Assembly: GCA_017619635.1 (NCBI GenBank)
Contig: JAFZRZ010000017.1
Location: forward strand, 1-53,987
Length of the DNA: 53,987 bases
Direction of reading: 5' to 3'
From: Lachnospiraceae bacterium
GTDB taxonomy: Bacteria; Bacillota; Clostridia; Lachnospirales; Lachnospiraceae
Shown: one piece after another, positions 1 through 8,643 of the stretch
Layout: every line of letters begins with the position of its first letter
How positions within the stretch are numbered: the stretch's first letter is position 1
The notes under the pieces: generated by a model
The model's database searches: none
Seen by the model: the letters and a program-made list of their open reading frames with translations, nothing else
What the model was told of the DNA's origin: nothing
Program-made: the position numbers and the translations under genes

Positions 1-38
1 CTGATTAACCCTGTTTTTATTATGTTAAAAGCTTCAAA

Positions 39-130
39 CCCTCACGAAGGACCCTCAAACCAGCCCCTCATGAAAGCCCCTCACGATAAACCCTCAAGTT
101 GTCCCCTCACGAAGACAGCCCCTCAACAAC
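39..130. repeat. 13-bp-period direct repeat array
   Basis: The hexamer CCCTCA starts at 39, 52, 65, 78, 91 and 104, an exact 13-bp period, with a seventh copy at 120 after a 16-bp step. Several units continue as CGA or TGA followed by A-rich sequence, so the units are degenerate copies of about 13 bp. No gene overlaps it. It lies just upstream of a terminator, so it may be the 3' tail of a transcript entering from the left. Its function is unknown; the period is seen directly. Confidence 0.75.
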
Positions 131-151
131 TTTGAATACCCGTTTTATAAG

Positions 152-178
152 AAGACCAGCTTGCGACTGGTCTTTTTT
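152..178 (+). terminator. Intrinsic terminator
   Basis: An 8-bp stem AAGACCAG/CTGGTCTT (152-159 with 167-174) with a 7-nt loop runs into a T-rich tract. It would end a transcript entering from the left edge. From 179 to 322 I see only AT-rich leader sequence for the sigma gene and no further gene. Confidence 0.8.
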
Positions 179-322
179 ATTTTTATTGGTAAAATAGGTA
201 TTGATCAAAATGGATCGAAAAAATTTTCCTATGGATGTCACTTTTTCTTATGTGTATGCATATATAGAGTGAAAGGCCATTCGCGAAGACCTGTTGTATT
301 CAACAACCCAGGAGGAAATTAA

Positions 323-841
323 ATGAATCGAGAAGAAAGGAACGCAGATCTGGAACAGGTCATAGAAAAATACAGTAACATGCTCTATAAGATATGTTTT
401 GTTATTCTGAAAAACGAGCAGGATACAAAAGATGTTTTACAGGAGACATTTATAACATATATGACAAAAAGACCGGGATTTGCTTCCGAAGAACATAAGA
501 AAGCTTGGCTTATAAAAGTATCACAGAATAAATGTAAAGAATTCCTCAGATTTCATAAGAGACATGCCAGAATCCCTCTTGATGAGGTGGAAGAAGCACT
601 TGAGATCACAAGCGGAATGAATGTGGAAGATAAAGAAAAGCTCAGACTGATATGGAATTTGAATTACAACCTTAAGAGTGTGGTGATCCTTTATTATGTG
701 GAAGGATATTCAGTCAAAGAAACAGCACAGATCCTTCGCATATCAGAGGTTGCCGTTAAGAAAAGACTCCAGAGAGCAAGACAGATCCTTGCAAAACTGG
801 GCAGTGCTTATGAAGGAGGTATCGTCTGTGAACAGGTATGA
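323..841 (+). CDS. ECF-type RNA polymerase sigma factor
   Basis: A 172-residue sigma-70 family protein of ECF size. Region 2 covers roughly residues 10-70 (YSNMLYKICFVILKNEQDTKDVLQ-type core with a DVLQETF helix). Region 4 covers roughly residues 110-160, with a helix-turn-helix around VKETAQILRISEVAVKKRL. It would direct core RNA polymerase to a small regulon. The start is ATG 323 with AGGAGG at 310-315. The next gene starts inside its 3' end (GTG 828), an arrangement typical of a sigma factor and its membrane antagonist. Family assignment is firm; the inducing signal is not visible. Confidence 0.9.
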   Translation: MNREERNADLEQVIEKYSNMLYKICFVILKNEQDTKDVLQETFITYMTKRPGFASEEHKKAWLIKVSQNKCKEFLRFHKRHARIPLDEVEEALEITSGMNVEDKEKLRLIWNLNYNLKSVVILYYVEGYSVKETAQILRISEVAVKKRLQRARQILAKLGSAYEGGIVCEQV

Positions 842-1955
842 TATTGACAAAGATCTATTTTCAAACATAGAGATCTCAAATGATATAAAACTTGAACTGT
901 ATAGAAATTGTAAAAAGGGGAAAAGGACAGCGGATCTGCGGTTTAAATATGCCGGCGTGCTTACAGCGCTGATTGTCATATTGATCATAGGGAGCACGGG
1001 AATTGGCGCAAAGGCATGTTATGATGGCATTAAAAGCCGTATGGAAAGCATGTCTGATAAAGAACAGGAGAGTCTGAAAGAGGATCTTCAAAATAATACG
1101 GGGGTAACGATAGATGATTCATGGAGCAGGAAACTGACAAATGATGAAGTTTTAAGAATGGCAGAACTCGAAAGACAATACTATGATCTTGGTGTATATC
1201 CGGAGACTGAGGTAAAGAGATTAAAGACACTTGATGAATGGGATGGAAAGACTCTTTGTTATATAGAAGAGGATCACCTTTTACATCTTCCAAAAAAGGA
1301 GATGGACGATGAGCAGTTATTACTCTTCATTGACTATACAGCCAAAAAAGACTATGTGATGGAGAAGGAAGCGCAGGAGTATTTCGAAGAGGAAAATATT
1401 AAAGTCGAGGATCCTTATGTTGATGTAGATCATGCTTCGGAGCAGGATATTATAGACCTTGGTTATAAACATCTTGTTAAATTCCTCGGTTATGAACTGT
1501 CAGATGAATGGCATGCGAGGGTTGAAGCCTTTAAACCTTCTGAAGTGGATCCCGGATGCGGAACATATCATGATATGTATACCATTTACTGGGAAAGGAG
1601 TAGCGGATCTCCAAACAGTACTGACTATGTCGTGGTTCTTGGTATGCATGACCTTGAATTCAGGGTGGCTGCTATAGGTGGAAGAGAGCATTGGGCAGGC
1701 CTTGGAAGTTATACCGATGAGGAAGCACTAAAAAAGGCAAAGGAAGACAGGGCAAAGGTTTTGGAGAAACTAAAAAGTCTTTATGGGTATTCAGGAGAAC
1801 CTGACAGGGAAAAGATGGAAGCGTATCATGAGTATGATGACTACGGAGATACAAGGCAGATAAGGTATGTTTTTTACTATGGTAAAGAAGAGGTTGGAGT
1901 CACCTGGGATCTTGCAGATGAGAAAATGGCTTCGGTAGAGATATGGAATGAGTAA
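828..1955 (+). CDS. Membrane partner of the ECF sigma factor (putative anti-sigma)
   Basis: A 375-residue protein starting at GTG 828. GGAGG at 815-819 sits 8 nt upstream, which decides this start over upstream in-frame ATGs at 696 and 810. A cytoplasmic N-terminus of about 40 residues is followed by one transmembrane helix (about residues 43-65, rich in Leu/Ile/Val/Gly) and an acidic extracytoplasmic region of about 300 residues. No HxxxCxxC zinc anti-sigma motif is visible and I do not recognise the outer domain. It overlaps the sigma gene by 14 bp, so the anti-sigma role is inferred from position and topology. A terminator follows. Confidence 0.75.
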   Translation: MNRYDIDKDLFSNIEISNDIKLELYRNCKKGKRTADLRFKYAGVLTALIVILIIGSTGIGAKACYDGIKSRMESMSDKEQESLKEDLQNNTGVTIDDSWSRKLTNDEVLRMAELERQYYDLGVYPETEVKRLKTLDEWDGKTLCYIEEDHLLHLPKKEMDDEQLLLFIDYTAKKDYVMEKEAQEYFEEENIKVEDPYVDVDHASEQDIIDLGYKHLVKFLGYELSDEWHARVEAFKPSEVDPGCGTYHDMYTIYWERSSGSPNSTDYVVVLGMHDLEFRVAAIGGREHWAGLGSYTDEEALKKAKEDRAKVLEKLKSLYGYSGEPDREKMEAYHEYDDYGDTRQIRYVFYYGKEEVGVTWDLADEKMASVEIWNE

Positions 1956-2015
1956 ACATACCATACAATAAGTATATATGACAGGATATCCTGATATATA
2001 TAGATAAAGGGGGAG

Positions 2016-2060
2016 AAACTCCTTCGATAAGCAATATTGCTTACCGGGGGAGTTTTTATT
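2016..2060 (+). terminator. Intrinsic terminator with nested hairpin
   Basis: AAACTCC (2016-2022) pairs with GGAGTTT (2049-2055). An inner palindrome, TAAGCAATATTGCTTA, forms a second stem within the loop, and a T run follows. It ends the sigma/partner operon. Confidence 0.75.
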
Positions 2061-2116
2061 TTGAGAAAAAACTGATAAACTGTTAAATGGATTTAACAAA
2101 AGGAGGAGTAATAAAA

Positions 2117-3157
2117 ATGAAAGAACTTGAAAAGAAAAAACTTTGGATATTCATAGCCGTCGCATATGGTGTGGCTTATGCTATGAATATTGTGATGATC
2201 ATAGGATTTAAAAAAGAATATGATCTGTCGTCATTTGTGGCAACTCAGATGATGTATCCGGCATGCGGTGTTATTTTAGGAAAACTTATCTTTGGGAATA
2301 AGGATGAGAAGCTTCCTAAAGCGGGGTATATAACAGTTCTTGGGACTACATTTATAATGATAATCATGAGTCTTATGTCTATCATCTTTCATATTAAGCC
2401 ATTGGAACTAGGTGGTGTGAGTGTGGATATATGGTATACAGCACTTTCTGTTGTGATCATGATAGGCAGTATCGTGGCGTACATACTTTTCTGGACATGC
2501 GGAAAAGAACAAAGGATTAACGCAGGTCTGCAAAGGAGCAGTATTGGATGGGGAATAGTTTTGATTCTTGTGTTTGTCGTAATGCTTTTTGCCAGAGAAT
2601 TTATATTTGCTTATTTAAGTGATCTTTCTGAGCATACAAACACTCGCCTAAATTTTTTGATAGATGCTCTCAAAGAACGAAATACCATAATAACGATAAT
2701 AACGCTGCCTTTTAGTTTTTTTGTTACATGGATCGCATTCTTCGGTGAAGAGTATGGATGGAGATATTATCTTCAGCCTATAATGCAAGAAAAGTTTGGT
2801 AAACGTTTGGGCGTATTGGCGCTTGGTGTAGTCTGGGCTGTATGGCATCTTGGCGCCGATCTTATGTATTACACAAGAGAATACGGTGTGCAGATGTTTA
2901 TAAGCCAGATCATAACATGTGTGGCTATAGCGATATTCTGGGGATATGTATATATGAAAACAAAAAATATATGGATCATATCATTTATGCATTTTCTGAA
3001 TAACAATATCGCAGCTCTGTTAAATGGAGGCGGAAACGAATCTTTGCAGAATCAGGTAATTACATGGTCTATGATACCGTCTCATTTTATCTCGGCCGTT
3101 GTGTTCATGTTGTTTATCTTTGCACCGTTATATGGTTATAAGAAGCAGGAAGGATAA
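2117..3157 (+). CDS. CPBP family intramembrane glutamic endopeptidase
   Basis: A 346-residue polytopic membrane protein with the CPBP (CAAX protease, Abi) signatures: EExxxR at residues 211-216, a conserved His at 244 in a WHLG context, and a final HFLNN block with His292 and Asn296. Family members cleave membrane-embedded substrates; bacterial roles include peptide maturation and self-immunity to bacteriocins. The start is ATG 2117, 10 nt after AGGAGG at 2101-2106; an upstream in-frame ATG at 2087 lacks such a site. It follows a terminator and appears to be its own unit. The substrate is unknown. Proximity to the peptide locus at 7541 is noted, but they are probably not in one operon. Confidence 0.88.
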   Translation: MKELEKKKLWIFIAVAYGVAYAMNIVMIIGFKKEYDLSSFVATQMMYPACGVILGKLIFGNKDEKLPKAGYITVLGTTFIMIIMSLMSIIFHIKPLELGGVSVDIWYTALSVVIMIGSIVAYILFWTCGKEQRINAGLQRSSIGWGIVLILVFVVMLFAREFIFAYLSDLSEHTNTRLNFLIDALKERNTIITIITLPFSFFVTWIAFFGEEYGWRYYLQPIMQEKFGKRLGVLALGVVWAVWHLGADLMYYTREYGVQMFISQIITCVAIAIFWGYVYMKTKNIWIISFMHFLNNNIAALLNGGGNESLQNQVITWSMIPSHFISAVVFMLFIFAPLYGYKKQEG

Positions 3158-3285
3158 GGCTTTTGATCCTGATAAAAAAACTGATATAGACGGACTTAAT
3201 ATGATAACGTGTCCATTTAAAGAGCGGTAATTCTTTGTTATGGTTGATATATAACATTTATCAATCAACATATCGGAGGTATTCT

Positions 3286-4611
3286 ATGAGTCTGGTCGGA
3301 GCAATGCTGAAAACATATCAGGGTAATGATCTGTCAAGAGAAAAGATCACAGTACTACAGAAGAAGAGACTGAACAAACTTGTTAATCATGCAAGAGAGA
3401 ACAGTCCATATTATAAGAAACTGTTTGAAAGTATTGGTGAAGAATATAAGCTTTCGGATCTTCAGGTCACGACAAAGCCCCATATGATGTCCAGGTTTGA
3501 TGAGGTAGTCACTGACAGAAATGTGACTATGAAAAAGATCGATGATTTCACCAGGGATATAGATAATGTCGGAAGGATGATCGATGGGAAGTATCTTATA
3601 TTCAAAACCTCCGGCTCAACAGGAAATCCTGCTGTTGTTCTTTATGACAAGCAAAATATAGATGTGTCCTCTGCCATAGCTGCTTTTCGTACATTTGCAA
3701 GGCACGAGGATTATAAGGCCTTTATGAAGAACGGAAAAAAGACGGCCGGTGTATTTGCCAATTACGGTTTTTATCTTGCATGCGGAATGTCTAGATATCT
3801 TCAGTTAAAGATGCCGGGTAAGCAGACAAAGATCACTGTGGATGTTAACTCTCCTGAAGAAGAGATAATCAAGCAGTTAAATGATTTTCAGCCTGCGATG
3901 TTAAGCGGATATCCTGCAAATCTGTCATTGCTTGCTGATTATAAGGAACTGAATATCCACCCTGATGTGGTCATAACAGGCGGTGAAATGCTTACCGACG
4001 ATACCAGGATCAAGCTTAAGAATAAGTTTGGGTGTTATGTACAGACACACTATTCCTGCACTGAAGCAGGAGAGATCGCATGTGAGTGTAGTGAGGGACA
4101 TCTTCATATCAATGAGGACTGGGTCATAGTCGAACCTGTTGATAATGATTATAATCCTGTTGGTTACGGTCAGATGTCAGATAAAGTTCTGATAACAAAT
4201 CTGTCCAATTATATTCAGCCGTTTATTCGCTATGAACTGACCGATCGGGTGATCGTACATGATGAAGCCTGCAAATGCGGAAAGAAGACACACTGGATAG
4301 AGATAGAAGGCAGAACGGATGATATCCTGACTTTTAAAAACGGCGTTAAGATAGCACCAATGTCTTTATATAAAGTATTGGAAGAAGTAAAAGGAGTCAG
4401 AAGATTTCAGCTTGTACAGAAGGCTTTGGATAAGGTTGAATTAAGACTCATTTGTGATGATAAAGAAAATGCATTTATGGAATCCAAGCGTGATCTGGAG
4501 GCTTTCTTTATAAGCAAAGGATTGTCTGATATTAAGATAATCCTGTCCGATGATGCTCCCACAGCCAATAAGGTCAGCGGAAAATTCAAACACATATATA
4601 AGGATTTTTAA
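3286..4611 (+). CDS. PaaK/CapK-like adenylate-forming enzyme
   Basis: A 441-residue member of the phenylacetate-CoA ligase-like branch of adenylate-forming enzymes, which activate a carboxylic acid with ATP. The phosphate-binding loop TSGSTG lies about a quarter of the way along (near residues 109-114). The adenylate-binding YSCTEAGE block and the C-terminal lid follow. A CKCGKK cysteine pair near residue 330 resembles the CxCG element of this subfamily. The start ATG 3286 has GGAGG at 3275-3279; an upstream in-frame ATG at 3235 lacks a good site. The carboxylate substrate cannot be read from sequence. A degenerate relative lies at 32941-34149 on the other strand. Confidence 0.8.
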   Translation: MSLVGAMLKTYQGNDLSREKITVLQKKRLNKLVNHARENSPYYKKLFESIGEEYKLSDLQVTTKPHMMSRFDEVVTDRNVTMKKIDDFTRDIDNVGRMIDGKYLIFKTSGSTGNPAVVLYDKQNIDVSSAIAAFRTFARHEDYKAFMKNGKKTAGVFANYGFYLACGMSRYLQLKMPGKQTKITVDVNSPEEEIIKQLNDFQPAMLSGYPANLSLLADYKELNIHPDVVITGGEMLTDDTRIKLKNKFGCYVQTHYSCTEAGEIACECSEGHLHINEDWVIVEPVDNDYNPVGYGQMSDKVLITNLSNYIQPFIRYELTDRVIVHDEACKCGKKTHWIEIEGRTDDILTFKNGVKIAPMSLYKVLEEVKGVRRFQLVQKALDKVELRLICDDKENAFMESKRDLEAFFISKGLSDIKIILSDDAPTANKVSGKFKHIYKDF

Positions 4612-4650
4612 TATTGTAAACAGAATATAGGTTTTGGATGTGTATAGAAG

Positions 4651-4680
4651 GGCGGTTTATATTGAAAAACCGCCTTTCTT
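4651..4680 (+). terminator. Intrinsic terminator
   Basis: GGCGGTTT (4651-4658) pairs with AAACCGCC (4667-4674), followed by TTTCTT. It separates the PaaK-like gene from the secreted protein gene. Confidence 0.75.
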
Positions 4681-4771
4681 GTGATAGAGTAAATTTGATA
4701 TGGTGTATGCTTATGAGTCTTATGTTCATAAGTGAGCACAACAAATAGTTTTCGATATAGGAGACAAAGGG

Positions 4772-7504
4772 ATGAAGCGATTTTCGTATATGTTCATGGC
4801 CATATTGATGAGTATCAGCCTTATGCAGGTACCTGTATATGCAAATGAGATTGATCAGAATAATGTGCCAGTTGTTGAGGAAAACCAGGATCAAGAAAAC
4901 AATCAGGAAGAAGAGCCACAGGATGAAGGATTGCCTGCTGATACTTCCAATAATGAAGAAGTACAGAGCCTCAATAATGAGTCCTCAGATGAAACAGAAA
5001 CAAATGAGACTATTTTAACTGTTGATCTGACAGAAGGTTCTTATGATGGAGAATTTGATAACGATAAATACTTCAACGACTACGTTAACAGAGCGTTTGG
5101 TATTCAGGATACACCAGCATCTACACGTAGGCTTTTAAGAAGTGCTCCTGTTACAAGAGGTAGTCAGCTCTCGGGAAAAAATAAAAAACTATATGATTGC
5201 CTTAAAACTAAGATAGAAAGTGTAGCAAATGGCGACCTATCCAGCACAGAGTTTGTGTTTTCTGCGGAACAGTTAGGGATTAGTACGGCACATTATAGTT
5301 CTGCTCAATTAGGAGTGGTTACAATTCAGAATGGTAGTATAACAAGGGAAGGGTATGATGCGTTAGTTCAGACTGTTTTGGGTGATCTTGATGTATCTTT
5401 AGTAGTAGATGCATTATTGAGTGACTATCCTTATGATCTGTTTTGGTTTGATAAAACACTTGGTTATATATCTAGTACGTCAGTTGCAGGGTTAGGAGAT
5501 GAGTTGTATATTCCTGCTGAAAACTCATATACTTTTAAGATGTATGTTGCAGAAGACTATCGAGGGGGGGATGTATTTACGTTAGATGATATTCCGGCAA
5601 GAGTCAATACAGCTGTAACTAATGCACAAAATGTTATAACCGAGTATGCAGGATTATCTGATTATGGAAAACTTTTAGCTTATAAGGAAAAGATTTGTGA
5701 CTTAACTTCATACAATAATGTTGCTGCAAATCTTAGTAACAATGTGGCTTTTGGTGATCCATGGCAACTTATAAATGTATTTGATGGTGATGACAATACG
5801 ACAGTAGTGTGTGAAGGATATTCAAAAGCGTTTAAATACCTTGTAGATAATTCTACATTTAACAGTAATGATATAGCATGTTATTTAGTAAGTGGCACTA
5901 TGCAGTCAGGTTCTGATAATGGACCGCATATGTGGAATATAGTTACCATGGACGATAACAATAATTATTTGGTGGATGTTACTAACTGTGATAGTGGGTC
6001 AATAGGAGCACCGGATAAACTGTTTTTGAAAGGATACAAGAACACATGTGAAGTGAATTATAGTGATGGAACCACAGGTATTGGATACGTATTCCAGGGT
6101 GGTAGTGATGACATATATTATTCCTATGACGCCGATACGCTTAGACAGTTTTCGGATACTGAACGTTCAATTTCTGGGAGCAATTATAATACATCGACGT
6201 CTCATATAGTATCAGTCTTTAAAAATGATGTGATAGGTAATCAGATACCAGGAAATATTACAGGAACCGGTTATTATGCTGCAGGAGAAAATGTAACGTT
6301 AACAGCGTCTGCTGTATCCGGTTATAATTTTGTTGGATGGTATAACCATTCGGATAGTTCACCTTACTATACAGGTGGGGTATTATGCAGTACAAATGCA
6401 TATACTTTTACAGTTTCAAACGACTTGAATCTTACAGCTGTATATGAGGCAAGAGGAACGGCTAGTTTAAGTATTAATGGTGGATCATCGTACACAGTTA
6501 ATGGAGTAAGCAAGAGCAATAATATTCAAAGTGCTTATCAACTGGGTTCTCAAATAACATTGGCGACTACTGCTGATAATTTTGAATGCTGGCAGAATTC
6601 ATATGGAAGGATTTTGAGTCGTTCTAATTCATATACATTTACAGTGACCGGACCTGATACGATTACGGCAGTATATAATAATATAACTGAGAATATGGCT
6701 ACAATAATATTCGAATCGGATTACGGTCAGATCATGGCAAAAGATCAGTTGGCCGAAAATGGTACTATGACTATCCCTGTGGTGCCTACAAAGAATGGTT
6801 ATACGGCATTAGGATGGGACATGAATGGTGATGATAATTATGATCCCACTACTGATAATATTGCGGCAGCTATCTCAAGGGGACTTAGTGCTGCAAATAA
6901 AACTGTTACAATAAGAGCAATATATGTAATTAACAATTCTTCATATACTATAACTGTAACAAATGGAACAGGATCGAATACTTATAACCAGAACGCATTA
7001 GTTACTGTTACGGCAGATGCTGCTCCTTCTGGACAAAAGTTCAGCCATTGGAAAGATTCAAACAACAATACATTAAGCTACAATAGTACTTATGAGTTTT
7101 ATGCAGAAAAGAATCTTAGTTTAGAAGCGGTCTATGTGGCTCAGGATACAGTTGTTAATGCAGTCGGAACTACGGATATAATAAATAAATACAAGAATGA
7201 ATCTATAAACGGACTTGTATTTGTTTCTATGAGCACTGTTCCGCAGGGTTGTACAATAAATAAAGCAGGTGTTATAGCAACCAATAACCCTACAACTGCA
7301 GCAACCGAGAATACTTTTGTAGATACTGCTGACGGTGTTCGTGTGAGAGGTGATGCTTGGTCAGGTACGTCATATAGATATACATGGACAATATCTAATA
7401 ATACTAATGGAAGCACTTGGTATGTTAGAGCATACTTGAAATACACGGATGCCAGTGGTAATGTTGTTACAAAATACGGGCCGATTGTAAGCCAGACGTA
7501 TTAA
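4772..7504 (+). CDS. Secreted transglutaminase-like protein with InlB B-type repeats
   Basis: A 910-residue exported protein. Residues 1-24 form a signal peptide ending VYA. An acidic E/Q/N-rich linker (about 25-85) follows. Residues about 290-410 carry a transglutaminase-like cysteine protease core with candidate triad Cys347 (CEGY), His386 (GPHMWN) and Asp402 (VDVTN). The second half has about four copies of an InlB B-repeat-type domain with G-W and A-V-Y blocks, and a last domain of about 100 residues. There is no LPXTG motif or C-terminal anchor, so it is probably released or bound non-covalently. Only 36 nt separate it from the small peptide gene downstream, with no clear promoter between, so cotranscription is likely. 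Whether it acts on that peptide is unknown. Confidence 0.85.
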   Translation: MKRFSYMFMAILMSISLMQVPVYANEIDQNNVPVVEENQDQENNQEEEPQDEGLPADTSNNEEVQSLNNESSDETETNETILTVDLTEGSYDGEFDNDKYFNDYVNRAFGIQDTPASTRRLLRSAPVTRGSQLSGKNKKLYDCLKTKIESVANGDLSSTEFVFSAEQLGISTAHYSSAQLGVVTIQNGSITREGYDALVQTVLGDLDVSLVVDALLSDYPYDLFWFDKTLGYISSTSVAGLGDELYIPAENSYTFKMYVAEDYRGGDVFTLDDIPARVNTAVTNAQNVITEYAGLSDYGKLLAYKEKICDLTSYNNVAANLSNNVAFGDPWQLINVFDGDDNTTVVCEGYSKAFKYLVDNSTFNSNDIACYLVSGTMQSGSDNGPHMWNIVTMDDNNNYLVDVTNCDSGSIGAPDKLFLKGYKNTCEVNYSDGTTGIGYVFQGGSDDIYYSYDADTLRQFSDTERSISGSNYNTSTSHIVSVFKNDVIGNQIPGNITGTGYYAAGENVTLTASAVSGYNFVGWYNHSDSSPYYTGGVLCSTNAYTFTVSNDLNLTAVYEARGTASLSINGGSSYTVNGVSKSNNIQSAYQLGSQITLATTADNFECWQNSYGRILSRSNSYTFTVTGPDTITAVYNNITENMATIIFESDYGQIMAKDQLAENGTMTIPVVPTKNGYTALGWDMNGDDNYDPTTDNIAAAISRGLSAANKTVTIRAIYVINNSSYTITVTNGTGSNTYNQNALVTVTADAAPSGQKFSHWKDSNNNTLSYNSTYEFYAEKNLSLEAVYVAQDTVVNAVGTTDIINKYKNESINGLVFVSMSTVPQGCTINKAGVIATNNPTTAATENTFVDTADGVRVRGDAWSGTSYRYTWTISNNTNGSTWYVRAYLKYTDASGNVVTKYGPIVSQTY

Positions 7505-7540
7505 TAAGCAAGATACATAATGATCATGAAAGGGAAGATT

Positions 7541-7645
7541 ATGAGAGAAAATTACGAAAAAATGGAATTAGAAGTAATAGAGTTTGATGTTGAGGATGTT
7601 ATAACCACTAGTGTTGGCGAAGGTGGTAATACTGAAGGACCATAA
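7541..7645 (+). CDS. Small peptide, candidate precursor of a modified peptide
   Basis: A 34-residue open reading frame at ATG 7541 with AGGGAAG at 7531-7537. The N-terminal two thirds is acidic and leader-like (MRENYEKMELEVIEFDVEDV). The C-terminal tail is polar (ITTS, then Gly/Glu/Asn/Thr, ending GP). It is immediately followed by a strong hairpin and then, after one surface-protein gene, by kinase-like, PqqD-like, peptidase, ABC exporter and nucleotidyltransferase genes. A short acidic leader, a Thr/Ser/Gly tail, its own hairpin and adjacent PqqD-like gene are the usual marks of a ribosomally made, modified peptide. From memory, similar EVIEF..EDV.TTS peptides are common in Clostridia near PqqD genes; I could not check this. 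Function is inferred. Confidence 0.7.
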   Translation: MRENYEKMELEVIEFDVEDVITTSVGEGGNTEGP

Positions 7646-7658
7646 TCAATACTAAGCA

Positions 7659-7694
7659 AGAGGCGGGATTTCCCGCCTCTATCTCTATATTTTG
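7659..7694 (+). terminator. Hairpin/attenuator after the peptide gene
   Basis: A perfect GC-rich stem, AGAGGCGGGA (7659-7668) with TCCCGCCTCT (7671-7680), is followed by a moderately T-rich stretch. It lies between the 34-residue peptide gene and the downstream operon and has no long T run. It could act as a partial terminator or mRNA stabiliser, giving more peptide than modifying enzymes. Confidence 0.75.
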
Positions 7695-7713
7695 TTAAAG
7701 ACAGGTTAATTAT

Positions 7714-8634
7714 ATGAGAAAAGCATTATATACACTTGTTCTTGTTACTTTTATCATGGTGCTGTTTCCGCTAGCTGTATTCGCTACAGAAGACAATACT
7801 AAGTATTCTTCGGGACATTTCTATTATCATGATCATGAGGGCTATGTATCGATATGCGGGTATTTGGGTAAGGAGACGGATATCTCTATACCTGCCAATA
7901 TTTCAGGAAAACCGGTTTCCGAGATAGAAAGCGGGGCTTTTAACGGATGTGATTCCATTAAATCCATCGAAGTGCCGGATACCGTAATGATGGTGGCAGA
8001 TGATTCATTTACCGGAGCGGGTTCGCTTGAGAAGATAGTCAGTCACACTGTAGGAGTGAACATCACTGCTGATCAGGGTGTAAACATAGATTATGCATCT
8101 GAAAAGAATGAATCAGCAAATATTACTAATGATAAACAGGAGACTGCAAACACCACATCTAAAAATGATAAGCAGACTCAAACAGAACAAAAAGATACCG
8201 ATAACAATACATCAGCGTCTGATGAAAACACAAAGAGAACTGAGAAGGAGAAAACTACACAGGTAGCGGATCAGAAAAATACCGACCAGGGAAGCAATAC
8301 CTCAAAATCTTCACAATCAGCTGATACTCGGAATAAAAGAAATTCAGATAATACAGTTGAAGATGAGAGTATTGTGAATGAGAGCTCTGATGTGGGGAGC
8401 GGCAGCTTTGTAGATTCTTCGGATTACGATAATGAAACCGAAGCGGTTCAGGATACATATGTCAAAGCACCAGAAAGTGACCAAAATACTGATATTCCTG
8501 AACAGATATCTGTTAAACAGCCTGAGAGTGATAAACAAAGCTCCCCGTTTTTGATATTTCTGGGATTTGCTGCAGTTATTTCAGTTATAGCAGGTGTAAT
8601 AGTTTTTATTGTGGCAAAGATTAGGACTAAATGA
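7714..8634 (+). CDS. BspA-like leucine-rich surface protein with C-terminal anchor
   Basis: A 306-residue exported protein. Residues 1-24 form a signal peptide (ending VFA). Residues about 30-110 form two or three BspA-type leucine-rich units (pattern ISIP.NISGKPVSEIESGAF.GC..I.SIEVPD). Residues about 125-270 are a low-complexity Asn/Thr/Ser/Asp/Gln/Lys linker. A C-terminal transmembrane helix (about 276-300) ends with the positive tail KIRTK. It would be displayed on the outer face of the membrane. It is the first gene after the hairpin and ends 9 nt before the kinase-like gene, so it appears to belong to the peptide-processing operon. Its role there is unknown; receptor or immunity functions are possible. 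Confidence 0.8.
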   Translation: MRKALYTLVLVTFIMVLFPLAVFATEDNTKYSSGHFYYHDHEGYVSICGYLGKETDISIPANISGKPVSEIESGAFNGCDSIKSIEVPDTVMMVADDSFTGAGSLEKIVSHTVGVNITADQGVNIDYASEKNESANITNDKQETANTTSKNDKQTQTEQKDTDNNTSASDENTKRTEKEKTTQVADQKNTDQGSNTSKSSQSADTRNKRNSDNTVEDESIVNESSDVGSGSFVDSSDYDNETEAVQDTYVKAPESDQNTDIPEQISVKQPESDKQSSPFLIFLGFAAVISVIAGVIVFIVAKIRTK

Positions 8635-8643
8635 TCTGGTGAT

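Noticed and set aside
39..125. Short regular repeats resembling a CRISPR array
   Set aside because: The unit is only 13 bp with a 6-bp core and no spacer-size segments or cas genes.
5560..5571. Run of seven G as a possible frameshift or phase-variation site in the secreted protein
   Set aside because: The frame continues intact through it for over 600 codons; a run of seven is weak evidence by itself.
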